Origin: an uncultured Owenweeksia sp.
GTDB lineage: Bacteria > Bacteroidota > Bacteroidia > Flavobacteriales > Schleiferiaceae
NCBI GenBank assembly: GCA_937146805.1
Contig: CAKZRR010000033.1
Coordinates: 40,014 to 104,013 of the forward strand
DNA: 64,000 bases
Direction of reading: 5' to 3'
Shown: positions 18,114 to 26,406 of the stretch, piece by piece
Numbering within the stretch: position 1 is the first letter of the stretch
How the letters are laid out: each line of letters begins with the position of its first letter
Notes under the pieces: generated by a model
Seen by the model: the letters and a program-made list of their open reading frames with translations, nothing else
What the model was told of the DNA's origin: nothing
Databases searched by the model: none
Translations under genes and position numbers: made by a program

Positions 18114-18443
18114 TTAAACCGCAAAACTTTCGCCACAACCGCAGGTGCGCTGTGCATTGGGGTTATTAAAACTAAAGCCCTTTCCATTTAGCCCGCCACT
18201 GTATTCCAGCGTAGTGCCTACCAAGTATAAAAAGCTTTTTTTATCTACGATGATTCGCACACCAGCATCTTCAAAAACCTTATCCTCATCCAATAATTGG
18301 CTGTCTATTTTTAAATCGTAACTCAAACCACTACAGCCGCCACTAGTAACCCCTACTCGTACATAGGCATTTTCAAGGGTATTGCCCTCTTCTGTCATTA
18401 AACCCGACAACTTGTTACGTGCTGATTCAGAAACCTTTATCAT
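18114..18443 (-). CDS. sufA: SufA/IscA-type A-type Fe-S carrier
   Basis: 109 residues with the three conserved cysteines of A-type carriers: one in [10 protein letters not shown] and two in [11 protein letters not shown] at the end. It receives clusters from SufBC2D and hands them to apoproteins. It is the first gene of the SUF operon sufA-B-C-D-S. A perfect TAnnTTTG box lies 28 bases upstream. No IscR/SufR-like regulator gene is next to it. Confidence 0.94.
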   Translation of the reverse strand: MIKVSESARNKLSGLMTEEGNTLENAYVRVGVTSGGCSGLSYDLKIDSQLLDEDKVFEDAGVRIIVDKKSFLYLVGTTLEYSGGLNGKGFSFNNPNAQRTCGCGESFAV

Positions 18444-18471
18444 TCTAATTTAGATTTAGTATAAATCCATG

Positions 18472-18479
18472 CAAAGGTA
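18472..18479 (-). promoter_or_regulatory. Candidate -7 element of the SUF operon
   Basis: On the minus strand this reads TACCTTTG, a perfect TAnnTTTG, 28 bases before the sufA ATG. No clear -33 TTG at standard spacing. Confidence 0.5.
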
Positions 18480-18582
18480 CTAAAGAAGTATTGATTGAAA
18501 AACATATTACCCTGAACTCTCTATGGCCTCATCGAATTTTTGACTCTCGTAAACTAAGCGCCTGATAGCTGCTAAATAGCAG

Positions 18583-18612
18583 TTGCTTACCTTGTAGGAA
18601 TTAGTAAATTTG
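18583..18612 (+). promoter_or_regulatory. Promoter of the first giant Ig-module gene
   Basis: TTG (18583-18585), 19-base spacer, TAAATTTG (18605-18612): a full match to the TTG-N17-23-TAnnTTTG Bacteroidota pattern, about 58 bases before the ATG at 18670. Confidence 0.6.
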
Positions 18613-18669
18613 TTTTTGGCTTAGTGGGGTTTCTAATATTTTTTACTGAGTTTGGATTTTTTAGAAAAA

Positions 18670-21600
18670 ATGAAGACGAGATATTTCGCTTTTTTTTTAT
18701 TGCTTGTTTCGTGGCACAGCAGTCAGCTGTTGTCACAAGCCCCTGTTATTAACTGGGCACCTTCCATTAGTTTTTGTCAAGGGAATTCTTTTGTGCTAAA
18801 CGCAGGAAACCCAGGGGCTGTTTACAGTTGGAGTACAGGCGCTTCTACCCAAACTCTTACGGTAAACACTTCAGGAACCTACTGGGTTACCGTTAGCAAT
18901 ACTTATGGTACGGCATCAGATACAATAAGGGTGTATGTAAGTCAGGTGATGAATGTTAATTTAGGCCCAGACCGAACGATATGCAATAGGGGAAACAATG
19001 TTATTTCGGCACCGCTACAGCCAGGAGCTAGTTACCTTTGGCAGGATAATTCTACTAGTCCAAGTTATACGGTAACTCAATCAGGGCAGTATCACGTAAA
19101 GGTAACTAACAGTTGTGGGGTGTATCGCGATACGGTAAATCTTATAGTAATTCCGGCACCGGTAGTTAATTTGGGTCCTGATATAAACAACTGCAGCCCA
19201 ACAACCAATACCCTAAGCATACCGCCAATTACAAATGGCAATGTAATTTGGAGTACGGGAAGTCAGAACAATTCTGTTTCAGTAAGTAACCCAGGTATTT
19301 ACTGGGTAAAAGCTCAAAACTCTTGCGGTATTTTTACTGATACGATAAAGATTACCCTTAACGGTGGTTCAAGCCTAAATTTAGGAGGAACCATCCATAA
19401 GTGTCCTAATAACACCGTAACCATAATGGCCAATGTTACAGGCGGAACCTATCAATGGAATACCAACCATACTACACAATCTATTACGGTGGCTAATGCC
19501 GGAAGTTATTGGGTAAAATACACCGATAACTGTGGCACTTATTACGATACCGTACTGGTGGTAAACAGCGGTAAGGCGCAAGTTGATTTAGGTGCTGATA
19601 CGGCCGTTTGTACAAATGCCAATTTCTATTTAGACCCAGGCTACCCGGGAAGTAATTTTGTTTGGAGCACCGGTAAATCAAGTCAAACGATTAGGGTAAA
19701 TACAGCCGGGGTATATTGGGTAGGAGTTGACAATGGCTGTGGTTATGCTTTTGACACTATTGTGGTTACCACGTTAGTGGCCCCTGATACAGCAGCGTTG
19801 CAGGATACTCTCTATTACTGTGATTCTACTAAAGTACCAGTAACACTTGATGCCGGTTACTGGGGCCCACAAAGCCACTATTTGTGGGATGATTTATCTA
19901 CAAATCAAACAAACAGCTACAGCCAGCCAGGTTATCATACGGTAGTATTTGGTAATGAGTGTGATACTATTACGTTCAGCTTTTATGTGTTAGCAGTAGA
20001 TCCTCCCATGTTTGACCTTGGCCCAGATACATTGCTCTGCGATACTTTGTACACCCTTTTTGCCGCGGTACCCCGAATAGGCAATACCATTGTATGGTCT
20101 ACAGGGGGCTCGGATAGTATATTGGAGTTACAAAATTCGGCTTGGGTTACTTTAACCGTTACCAATGAATGTGGATACCACACTGATATGGTAAAAGTGG
20201 ATTTAATCTACCCTAGAGGTATAACAGGAGGTAAAAAAGTGAAGCTTTGTTATGGAGGTGCTATTACGCTGTCTTCGTTGCAATTACCGTTTACCAAATA
20301 TTTATGGAGCACCAATGATACTACCAATAGTATAGTAGTTAATCAATCAGGTATTTACACCCTAACTATGTCCAACCAATGCGATACTATTACGGATACG
20401 GTGGAGGTTGAGCTAGTTTATCCTATAAACCTAAATTTAGGCCCCGATACCACTATATGCGCTCCTGATGTTTTGGTTTTAGATGCGAGTATGTTCGATA
20501 CGGATTCTTTAAAATGGTCGGGAGGTTCACGTAATGGTGTTTTGCCAGTTATGCGATCAGGAACCTATTGGGTAACAGCTTATAATGCTTGTGGTGTTTT
20601 TAGAGATACTATTTCGGTGACCGTAAACGAGCTGCCAAAGCATTTGCTTTACGATCAAAGCATTTGCAGAGGTTCATCGGTTGTGCTAGATGTAACCCAA
20701 CCCAACAGCACTTTTCAGTGGAGTACCGGGGCGGTAACGCCAACTATTACGGCTACGCAGCAAGGCTGGTACCGCGTTTTTGTTACCAATGGCTGCGGAA
20801 CCATCAAAGATTCTTGCTTTGTTAGAACCGATATTACAGTCCCTCCGCTTAATTTGGGTAACGATACCATTTTTTGTGAAGGCTCTATTATACTAGATGC
20901 AGGTAACTGGGGCGGAGCCCAATACTTTTGGAATACAGGAGGCTTTTCGCAAACGTTGTTTGTAAATAAATCGGGGACTTATTGGGTAACCAAAACAAAT
21001 GCTTGTAATTCTATTTCAGATACTATTCACGTATTAATTACAGGTCCGCCAAAATTGGCTTTGGGTCATGAAGTCCGTTTTTGTACGGGTAGTTTCTTTG
21101 ATCTAAATGCCCAAAACCCTGGCAGCACTTACAATTGGAATACAGGTGCCCAAACCCAGGTTTTAAGGGTGAGCACCGCAGGTTTGTATTGGGTTACCAT
21201 TACCAATGATTGTGGTGTGCTTACGGATACCGTTCAGGTAATTATTGAATTCCCGATGGATAGTTTGGACTTGGGAGCTGATACGATTTTGTGTCACGGA
21301 ACCAATCGCATTTTAAACTCGGGCTACCCCGATGCACAGGCAAGATGGAGCAATGGTGCTATTGGTAGCAGTTTGCAAATTCATACTGGGGGAGTTTATT
21401 GGGTGGAACTGATGAATAGTTGTGGTGTTTGGAGCGATACCATTGAAATAGAATTAATTAAAACACCCAAATTCAGTTTAGGCCCAGACACAGTAATATG
21501 CAATATAGACGGTTCGGTACGATTAACAGGCCCACCTCAGATGGAGGGTTATTTATGGAGTAATGGAGACACTACAGCGAGCACCACTTTTTTAAAAGCG

Positions 21601-22374
21601 GGAAAAAAATGGCTAACCGTAACCAATGAGTGCTTTAGCTATACAGATAGCATTGTATTATCAGGCGAAAACCCTATATCAGTTGTTTTGGGCCCCGATA
21701 CGGTACTTTGTTTTGGAGAAGGCTTGTATTTAGACCCGGGGCTTAGTGGATATACAGTACATTGGGATAACGGCTTAATAAGCCAAACAAGAGAAGTAAC
21801 CAGAAGCGGACATTATTGGGCGCGGTCGCAAAATAGTTGTGGTGTATTTGCAGATAGCCTTAGGGTACAATTTGATTATCCTTTAAACTTACCCGTAAGC
21901 GATACATCAGTTTGTGAAGGCGATACAGCAGTATTTGATTTTAGTAAAAGCACCGTACAAATTACATGGCAAGATGGTTATAGTCAAGCGCAACGTAAAA
22001 TATGGGAACCAGGAATTTATCTGGCTACCTTAACTAATCAATGTGGCAGTTTTGATAAAACCTTTGAGGTTATTCAATCTAATTGCGATTGCCCTTTTTA
22101 CGTACCCAATGTATTTACACCTAACGATGATGGTTTAAATGATGTTTTTGGCCCAATACATTCTTGTGATATTTATTCTTTCGAGATGCTGATATTTAAT
22201 AGATGGGGTCAAAAGGTATTTGAAACCACTTCATTAAGCCACCTTTGGCAAGGCACCATGAATGGAGAAATAGCACCTATAGGCACCTACAATTTTAAGA
22301 TAAACTACAGCTGGAAAGTGTATGGTTTAGAGATTGAAAGGAGCAAGGCAGGAAGAGTACATTTAATTCGATAG
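18670..22374 (+). CDS. Giant secreted 16-module Ig-like protein with type B T9SS sorting domain (paralogue 1)
   Basis: 1234 residues from ATG 18670 (MKTRYFAFFLLL), which gives a better signal peptide than the in-frame ATG at 18652. After the signal come sixteen tandem modules of ~70 residues with the pattern LGPDTxxC ... YxWSTG ... GxYWVxVxNxCGxxxDTxxV. Each has two conserved cysteines, probably one disulfide per module. The end (CDCPFYVPNVFTPNDDGLND, NRWGQKVFE, then W-x-G and PxGTY) is the gliding-motility-associated type B sorting domain. The protein is thus exported by the T9SS and kept at the surface, probably as an adhesin or stalk. Modules 14-16 and most of the sorting domain are identical at DNA level to those of the next gene. 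The function of the family is unknown. Confidence 0.88.
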   Translation: MKTRYFAFFLLLVSWHSSQLLSQAPVINWAPSISFCQGNSFVLNAGNPGAVYSWSTGASTQTLTVNTSGTYWVTVSNTYGTASDTIRVYVSQVMNVNLGPDRTICNRGNNVISAPLQPGASYLWQDNSTSPSYTVTQSGQYHVKVTNSCGVYRDTVNLIVIPAPVVNLGPDINNCSPTTNTLSIPPITNGNVIWSTGSQNNSVSVSNPGIYWVKAQNSCGIFTDTIKITLNGGSSLNLGGTIHKCPNNTVTIMANVTGGTYQWNTNHTTQSITVANAGSYWVKYTDNCGTYYDTVLVVNSGKAQVDLGADTAVCTNANFYLDPGYPGSNFVWSTGKSSQTIRVNTAGVYWVGVDNGCGYAFDTIVVTTLVAPDTAALQDTLYYCDSTKVPVTLDAGYWGPQSHYLWDDLSTNQTNSYSQPGYHTVVFGNECDTITFSFYVLAVDPPMFDLGPDTLLCDTLYTLFAAVPRIGNTIVWSTGGSDSILELQNSAWVTLTVTNECGYHTDMVKVDLIYPRGITGGKKVKLCYGGAITLSSLQLPFTKYLWSTNDTTNSIVVNQSGIYTLTMSNQCDTITDTVEVELVYPINLNLGPDTTICAPDVLVLDASMFDTDSLKWSGGSRNGVLPVMRSGTYWVTAYNACGVFRDTISVTVNELPKHLLYDQSICRGSSVVLDVTQPNSTFQWSTGAVTPTITATQQGWYRVFVTNGCGTIKDSCFVRTDITVPPLNLGNDTIFCEGSIILDAGNWGGAQYFWNTGGFSQTLFVNKSGTYWVTKTNACNSISDTIHVLITGPPKLALGHEVRFCTGSFFDLNAQNPGSTYNWNTGAQTQVLRVSTAGLYWVTITNDCGVLTDTVQVIIEFPMDSLDLGADTILCHGTNRILNSGYPDAQARWSNGAIGSSLQIHTGGVYWVELMNSCGVWSDTIEIELIKTPKFSLGPDTVICNIDGSVRLTGPPQMEGYLWSNGDTTASTTFLKAGKKWLTVTNECFSYTDSIVLSGENPISVVLGPDTVLCFGEGLYLDPGLSGYTVHWDNGLISQTREVTRSGHYWARSQNSCGVFADSLRVQFDYPLNLPVSDTSVCEGDTAVFDFSKSTVQITWQDGYSQAQRKIWEPGIYLATLTNQCGSFDKTFEVIQSNCDCPFYVPNVFTPNDDGLNDVFGPIHSCDIYSFEMLIFNRWGQKVFETTSLSHLWQGTMNGEIAPIGTYNFKINYSWKVYGLEIERSKAGRVHLIR
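21477..22322 (+). repeat. 846-bp perfect direct repeat, copy 1
   Basis: By eye this stretch is identical, without a gap, to 25279-26124 (constant offset 3802). It starts at the first codons of module 14 of paralogue 1 and ends about 17 codons before its stop. Bases just outside both ends differ, and the rest of the two genes is clearly diverged, so it is a gene-conversion tract or a very recent recombination rather than an old duplication. Confidence 0.93.
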
Positions 22375-22410
22375 AAACAGGTGTTGGTATATTGTTCTGA
22401 ATACCAGTGT

Positions 22411-22440
22411 TTTGAAAGTCATTTAAAATGTTTATTTTCG
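22411..22440 (+). promoter_or_regulatory. Candidate promoter of the second giant Ig-module gene
   Basis: TTTG (22411-22414), 18-base spacer, TATTTTCG (22433-22440), one mismatch from TAnnTTTG. It would place transcription start near 22446, only about 14 bases before the TTG used as start codon. Confidence 0.4.
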
Positions 22441-22459
22441 TTAGCACTAACCGCCTAAC

Positions 22460-25400
22460 TTGCTTTATAAAACTTTCATATCACAGCGCTTTTGTGTCTT
22501 TATCCTATTTTCATTAGGGTTTGCGGGGTTATTGTCCGCACAGGCTCCATCTATTAATTGGGCTCCAAGCGTTAGTTTCTGTAGTGGTAATTCATTTTCG
22601 CTAAATGCTGGAAACCCAGGTTCGGTTTTTATTTGGAGTACCGGAGCAAGCACGCAATCTATTTCCGTATCAACATCGGGAACTTATTGGGTAACAGTTA
22701 GTAATTCTTATGGTTCTACATCAGATACCATTCAGGTATATGTTCAAAATATAGTGTTGCCTAATTTGGGTATGGATAGACAGGTATGCTCTACCTCTCA
22801 AACTTTGCTTAGAGCTCCTTACCACCCCAATACCCAATATTTGTGGCAGGACAGTAGTACATCTAACATTTTTAATGTAACTCAAAGTGGTCAGTATTTT
22901 GTAAAAGCTTCTAATAGTTGTGGTACTTATAGCGATACCGTAAATATTACGGTAATTCCAGCGCCCATAGTAAACCTTGGTCCAGACACGAACTTATGTC
23001 AGATTGATACTTTAGTTTTTCGAGTTTCAAAGCCAGTAAACGGAAACCTAGCTTGGAGTAATGGGCATAATTCAGATTCCATAATAATAACTGAACCAGG
23101 GGTGTATTGGGCTCAAACTCAAAACTTTTGTGGTAATTTTTACGATACTGTTGTTGTTACGATAGGTAATGGTGATTTTTTGGATATTGGGGATACGATA
23201 TATAAATGCCCACAAAACCAGCTCACTTTAAGCTCAAATATTAAAGGAGGTACTTTTTTGTGGAGCACTTATCATACTTCTAAGTCAATATCGGTGGCAA
23301 ACCCTGGTGTTTACTGGTTACAGTATAGCGATAATTGTGGAGTTTATTACGATACAGTGGTGGTGGTTAGTGGAAAAGCTCAAGTAGATCTTGGATCAGA
23401 TACAACTTTATGTGATGGGGAATTGCTTATGCTGGATCCAGGCTATCATGGAAGTACGGTAATTTGGTCTATAGGCGGATCTAATCCAACCAATTTGATT
23501 TCATTACCAGGCACTTACTGGGTGGGTGTTGATAATGGCTGCGGCTTTGTTTACGACACAATTAAGGTTCAAATGACTCCAAGTCCATCTACAGCGGGAA
23601 TGCTTGATACAGTTTTCTATTGCGCATCATCTGGAAGTATTCAGATAGACGCTAAGGACTGGGGTGTAAATAGTTTTTATTTTTGGAGTGATTCAACCGC
23701 AGGACGTTTTAATTCATTTTCACAAGCTGGTAATTACTATGTAACTTTTGGAAACAAATGTGATACGGTTACCCATCATTTTTACGTTCAGCCAATGTCT
23801 CCCCCAGTTTTTGATTTGGGGCCGGATACGGCCACGTGTGATTTGTATTATAGAGTTTCGGTGTCCGTGCCAAAGTCTGGAAACACCTTTTTTTGGTCTA
23901 CGGGATCTGCAAGTAATCTCGGCACGGCTAGCAGAACGGGTTTTTTGGGATTATCAATTACAAATGTATGCGGTACTTTTACTGATAAGGTGTTTGTACA
24001 ATTTTTAAGCCCAGGCCCTATTTTAGGCTCTAGGCCAAGGATGGTATGTACAGGTGATACTGTGAGGCTTCGAAGTACATTCAAACCAAATACTAAGTAT
24101 GAATGGAGTAATTTAGATACGAATAATTTTACCAGTGTTTATCAACCAGGTAAATATTACTTGACCGTATCTAATGAGTGTGATACGCTATTAGATTCTG
24201 TTAGCGTCATCTCGGTTAGCCCAATTTCATTTGATTTGGGGCCTGATACTAGCTTTTGTGTTGGTGATTCTTTAAAATTAGATTTAAGCCATTTGGCCGT
24301 TGACTCGCTAAAATGGTCAAATGGATCCAACGCGAAAGAGGAGTTTGTTTGGGATTCAGACACGCTATGGGTAACGGCTTATAATGCTTGCGGAGCATTT
24401 TCTGATACCATTAGGGTTTTTGTTGGTGAACCTCCTCGAAAAAAATTAATAAATCGAACAATTTGTTTTGGAGACTCGATTGCGCTGGATGTATCGGGCA
24501 GTAATGCGGTAAGTTACGCTTGGAATGATGGAACTAGTTTACCAAACATTACGGTTACTAGCCCAGGCCTTTACTGGGTTACGATGACTAATTTCTGCGG
24601 AACGGAAACAGATTCGGTTATGGTTTTTGTTGATTATCCAATTGCACCAATAGACCTGGGGTCAGACACCATTGTTTGTGAAGGACCTATTATTTTGGAT
24701 GCAGGTTACTGGACGGGAGCATCGTATTTTTGGAACTCAGGAGGTTTAAATCAAAAAGAATATGTTAATGCATCAGGCACTTATTGGGTTACGAAACACA
24801 ATACCTGTAACTCGGTTACGGATACCATAGAAATTTTAGTAACAGGCCCTCCAAAGCCAGTTCTCGGGCATGAGGTAAGATTCTGTTTAGGAAGCACTTT
24901 AGAGTTAAATGCGCAAAATCCAGGAAGTGATTATCAATGGAATACGGGCTCTAGGAACCAAAGCATATTTGTTACCGTGGCTGGGAAATATTGGGTTACC
25001 ATAGTTAATGAGTGCGGAATTCTAGTAGATACGGTAAATGTAATATTGGAGCATCCCATGGATTCTCTGAATTTAGGAGTAGATACTTTTTTATGTGCTG
25101 GTCAAAAATTAAAGCTTACCTCAAATTATCCGAACGCCAATATATTATGGAGTAATGGATCAATAGGCCCTTCGGTAACTATTTTGTTTGGCGGAGAGTA
25201 TTGGATTCAGGCGAGTAATAGTTGTGGTGTTTGGTATGATACCATTAATATTGAGCTAATTAGTCTGCCCTTTTATAATTTAGGCCCAGACACAGTAATA
25301 TGCAATATAGACGGTTCGGTACGATTAACAGGCCCACCTCAGATGGAGGGTTATTTATGGAGTAATGGAGACACTACAGCGAGCACCACTTTTTTAAAAG

Positions 25401-26176
25401 CGGGAAAAAAATGGCTAACCGTAACCAATGAGTGCTTTAGCTATACAGATAGCATTGTATTATCAGGCGAAAACCCTATATCAGTTGTTTTGGGCCCCGA
25501 TACGGTACTTTGTTTTGGAGAAGGCTTGTATTTAGACCCGGGGCTTAGTGGATATACAGTACATTGGGATAACGGCTTAATAAGCCAAACAAGAGAAGTA
25601 ACCAGAAGCGGACATTATTGGGCGCGGTCGCAAAATAGTTGTGGTGTATTTGCAGATAGCCTTAGGGTACAATTTGATTATCCTTTAAACTTACCCGTAA
25701 GCGATACATCAGTTTGTGAAGGCGATACAGCAGTATTTGATTTTAGTAAAAGCACCGTACAAATTACATGGCAAGATGGTTATAGTCAAGCGCAACGTAA
25801 AATATGGGAACCAGGAATTTATCTGGCTACCTTAACTAATCAATGTGGCAGTTTTGATAAAACCTTTGAGGTTATTCAATCTAATTGCGATTGCCCTTTT
25901 TACGTACCCAATGTATTTACACCTAACGATGATGGTTTAAATGATGTTTTTGGCCCAATACATTCTTGTGATATTTATTCTTTCGAGATGCTGATATTTA
26001 ATAGATGGGGTCAAAAGGTATTTGAAACCACTTCATTAAGCCACCTTTGGCAAGGCACCATGAATGGAGAAATAGCACCTATAGGCACCTACAATTTTAA
26101 GATAAACTACAGCTGGAAAGTGTACGGGTTAGAGATTGAAAGAAGTAAAAAAGGTACTGTGAAGGTAATTCGATAG
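22460..26176 (+). CDS. Giant secreted 16-module Ig-like protein with type B T9SS sorting domain (paralogue 2)
   Basis: 1238 residues. The start has to be TTG at 22460: a stop codon (22448-22450) lies just upstream in frame, the signal peptide (LYKTFISQRFCVFILFSLGFAGLLSAQ) begins right there, and the first ATG in frame is some 90 codons later. Sixteen modules follow in the same order as in paralogue 1, module n most resembling module n there. Modules 14-16 plus the sorting domain are DNA-identical to paralogue 1. The last residues (ERSKKGTVKVIR) again differ. A promoter-like sequence precedes it, so it may be transcribed alone; the TTG start could lower expression. Probable surface adhesin or filament, by inference. 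Confidence 0.85.
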   Translation: MLYKTFISQRFCVFILFSLGFAGLLSAQAPSINWAPSVSFCSGNSFSLNAGNPGSVFIWSTGASTQSISVSTSGTYWVTVSNSYGSTSDTIQVYVQNIVLPNLGMDRQVCSTSQTLLRAPYHPNTQYLWQDSSTSNIFNVTQSGQYFVKASNSCGTYSDTVNITVIPAPIVNLGPDTNLCQIDTLVFRVSKPVNGNLAWSNGHNSDSIIITEPGVYWAQTQNFCGNFYDTVVVTIGNGDFLDIGDTIYKCPQNQLTLSSNIKGGTFLWSTYHTSKSISVANPGVYWLQYSDNCGVYYDTVVVVSGKAQVDLGSDTTLCDGELLMLDPGYHGSTVIWSIGGSNPTNLISLPGTYWVGVDNGCGFVYDTIKVQMTPSPSTAGMLDTVFYCASSGSIQIDAKDWGVNSFYFWSDSTAGRFNSFSQAGNYYVTFGNKCDTVTHHFYVQPMSPPVFDLGPDTATCDLYYRVSVSVPKSGNTFFWSTGSASNLGTASRTGFLGLSITNVCGTFTDKVFVQFLSPGPILGSRPRMVCTGDTVRLRSTFKPNTKYEWSNLDTNNFTSVYQPGKYYLTVSNECDTLLDSVSVISVSPISFDLGPDTSFCVGDSLKLDLSHLAVDSLKWSNGSNAKEEFVWDSDTLWVTAYNACGAFSDTIRVFVGEPPRKKLINRTICFGDSIALDVSGSNAVSYAWNDGTSLPNITVTSPGLYWVTMTNFCGTETDSVMVFVDYPIAPIDLGSDTIVCEGPIILDAGYWTGASYFWNSGGLNQKEYVNASGTYWVTKHNTCNSVTDTIEILVTGPPKPVLGHEVRFCLGSTLELNAQNPGSDYQWNTGSRNQSIFVTVAGKYWVTIVNECGILVDTVNVILEHPMDSLNLGVDTFLCAGQKLKLTSNYPNANILWSNGSIGPSVTILFGGEYWIQASNSCGVWYDTINIELISLPFYNLGPDTVICNIDGSVRLTGPPQMEGYLWSNGDTTASTTFLKAGKKWLTVTNECFSYTDSIVLSGENPISVVLGPDTVLCFGEGLYLDPGLSGYTVHWDNGLISQTREVTRSGHYWARSQNSCGVFADSLRVQFDYPLNLPVSDTSVCEGDTAVFDFSKSTVQITWQDGYSQAQRKIWEPGIYLATLTNQCGSFDKTFEVIQSNCDCPFYVPNVFTPNDDGLNDVFGPIHSCDIYSFEMLIFNRWGQKVFETTSLSHLWQGTMNGEIAPIGTYNFKINYSWKVYGLEIERSKKGTVKVIR
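25279..26124 (+). repeat. 846-bp perfect direct repeat, copy 2
   Basis: This copy is identical to 21477-22322. It covers modules 14-16 and most of the type B sorting domain of paralogue 2. Confidence 0.93.
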
Positions 26177-26331
26177 CTCAATCTAAGGGGTAATTTCGTA
26201 TTTTTTTGACTCTTATTTTTAAAACTATAACTTTTTCTACAAAGCTTGTTTTCCGAGTATTACGATATCGTAAAATTCATAAAACATTGATAGACAATAT
26301 GTTCGTTTAAACATTTATGTTAATAAGTGTG

Positions 26332-26360
26332 TTGATATAATTTGGATTTACATACTTTTG
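26332..26360 (+). promoter_or_regulatory. Promoter of the third giant Ig-module gene
   Basis: TTG (26332-26334), 18-base spacer, TACTTTTG (26353-26360): full match to TTG-N17-23-TAnnTTTG, 46 bases before the ATG at 26407. Confidence 0.6.
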
Positions 26361-26406
26361 TACCACTTGCATTCCACTCAACAGTCAAACTAAAACCAAG
26401 CAAGTC

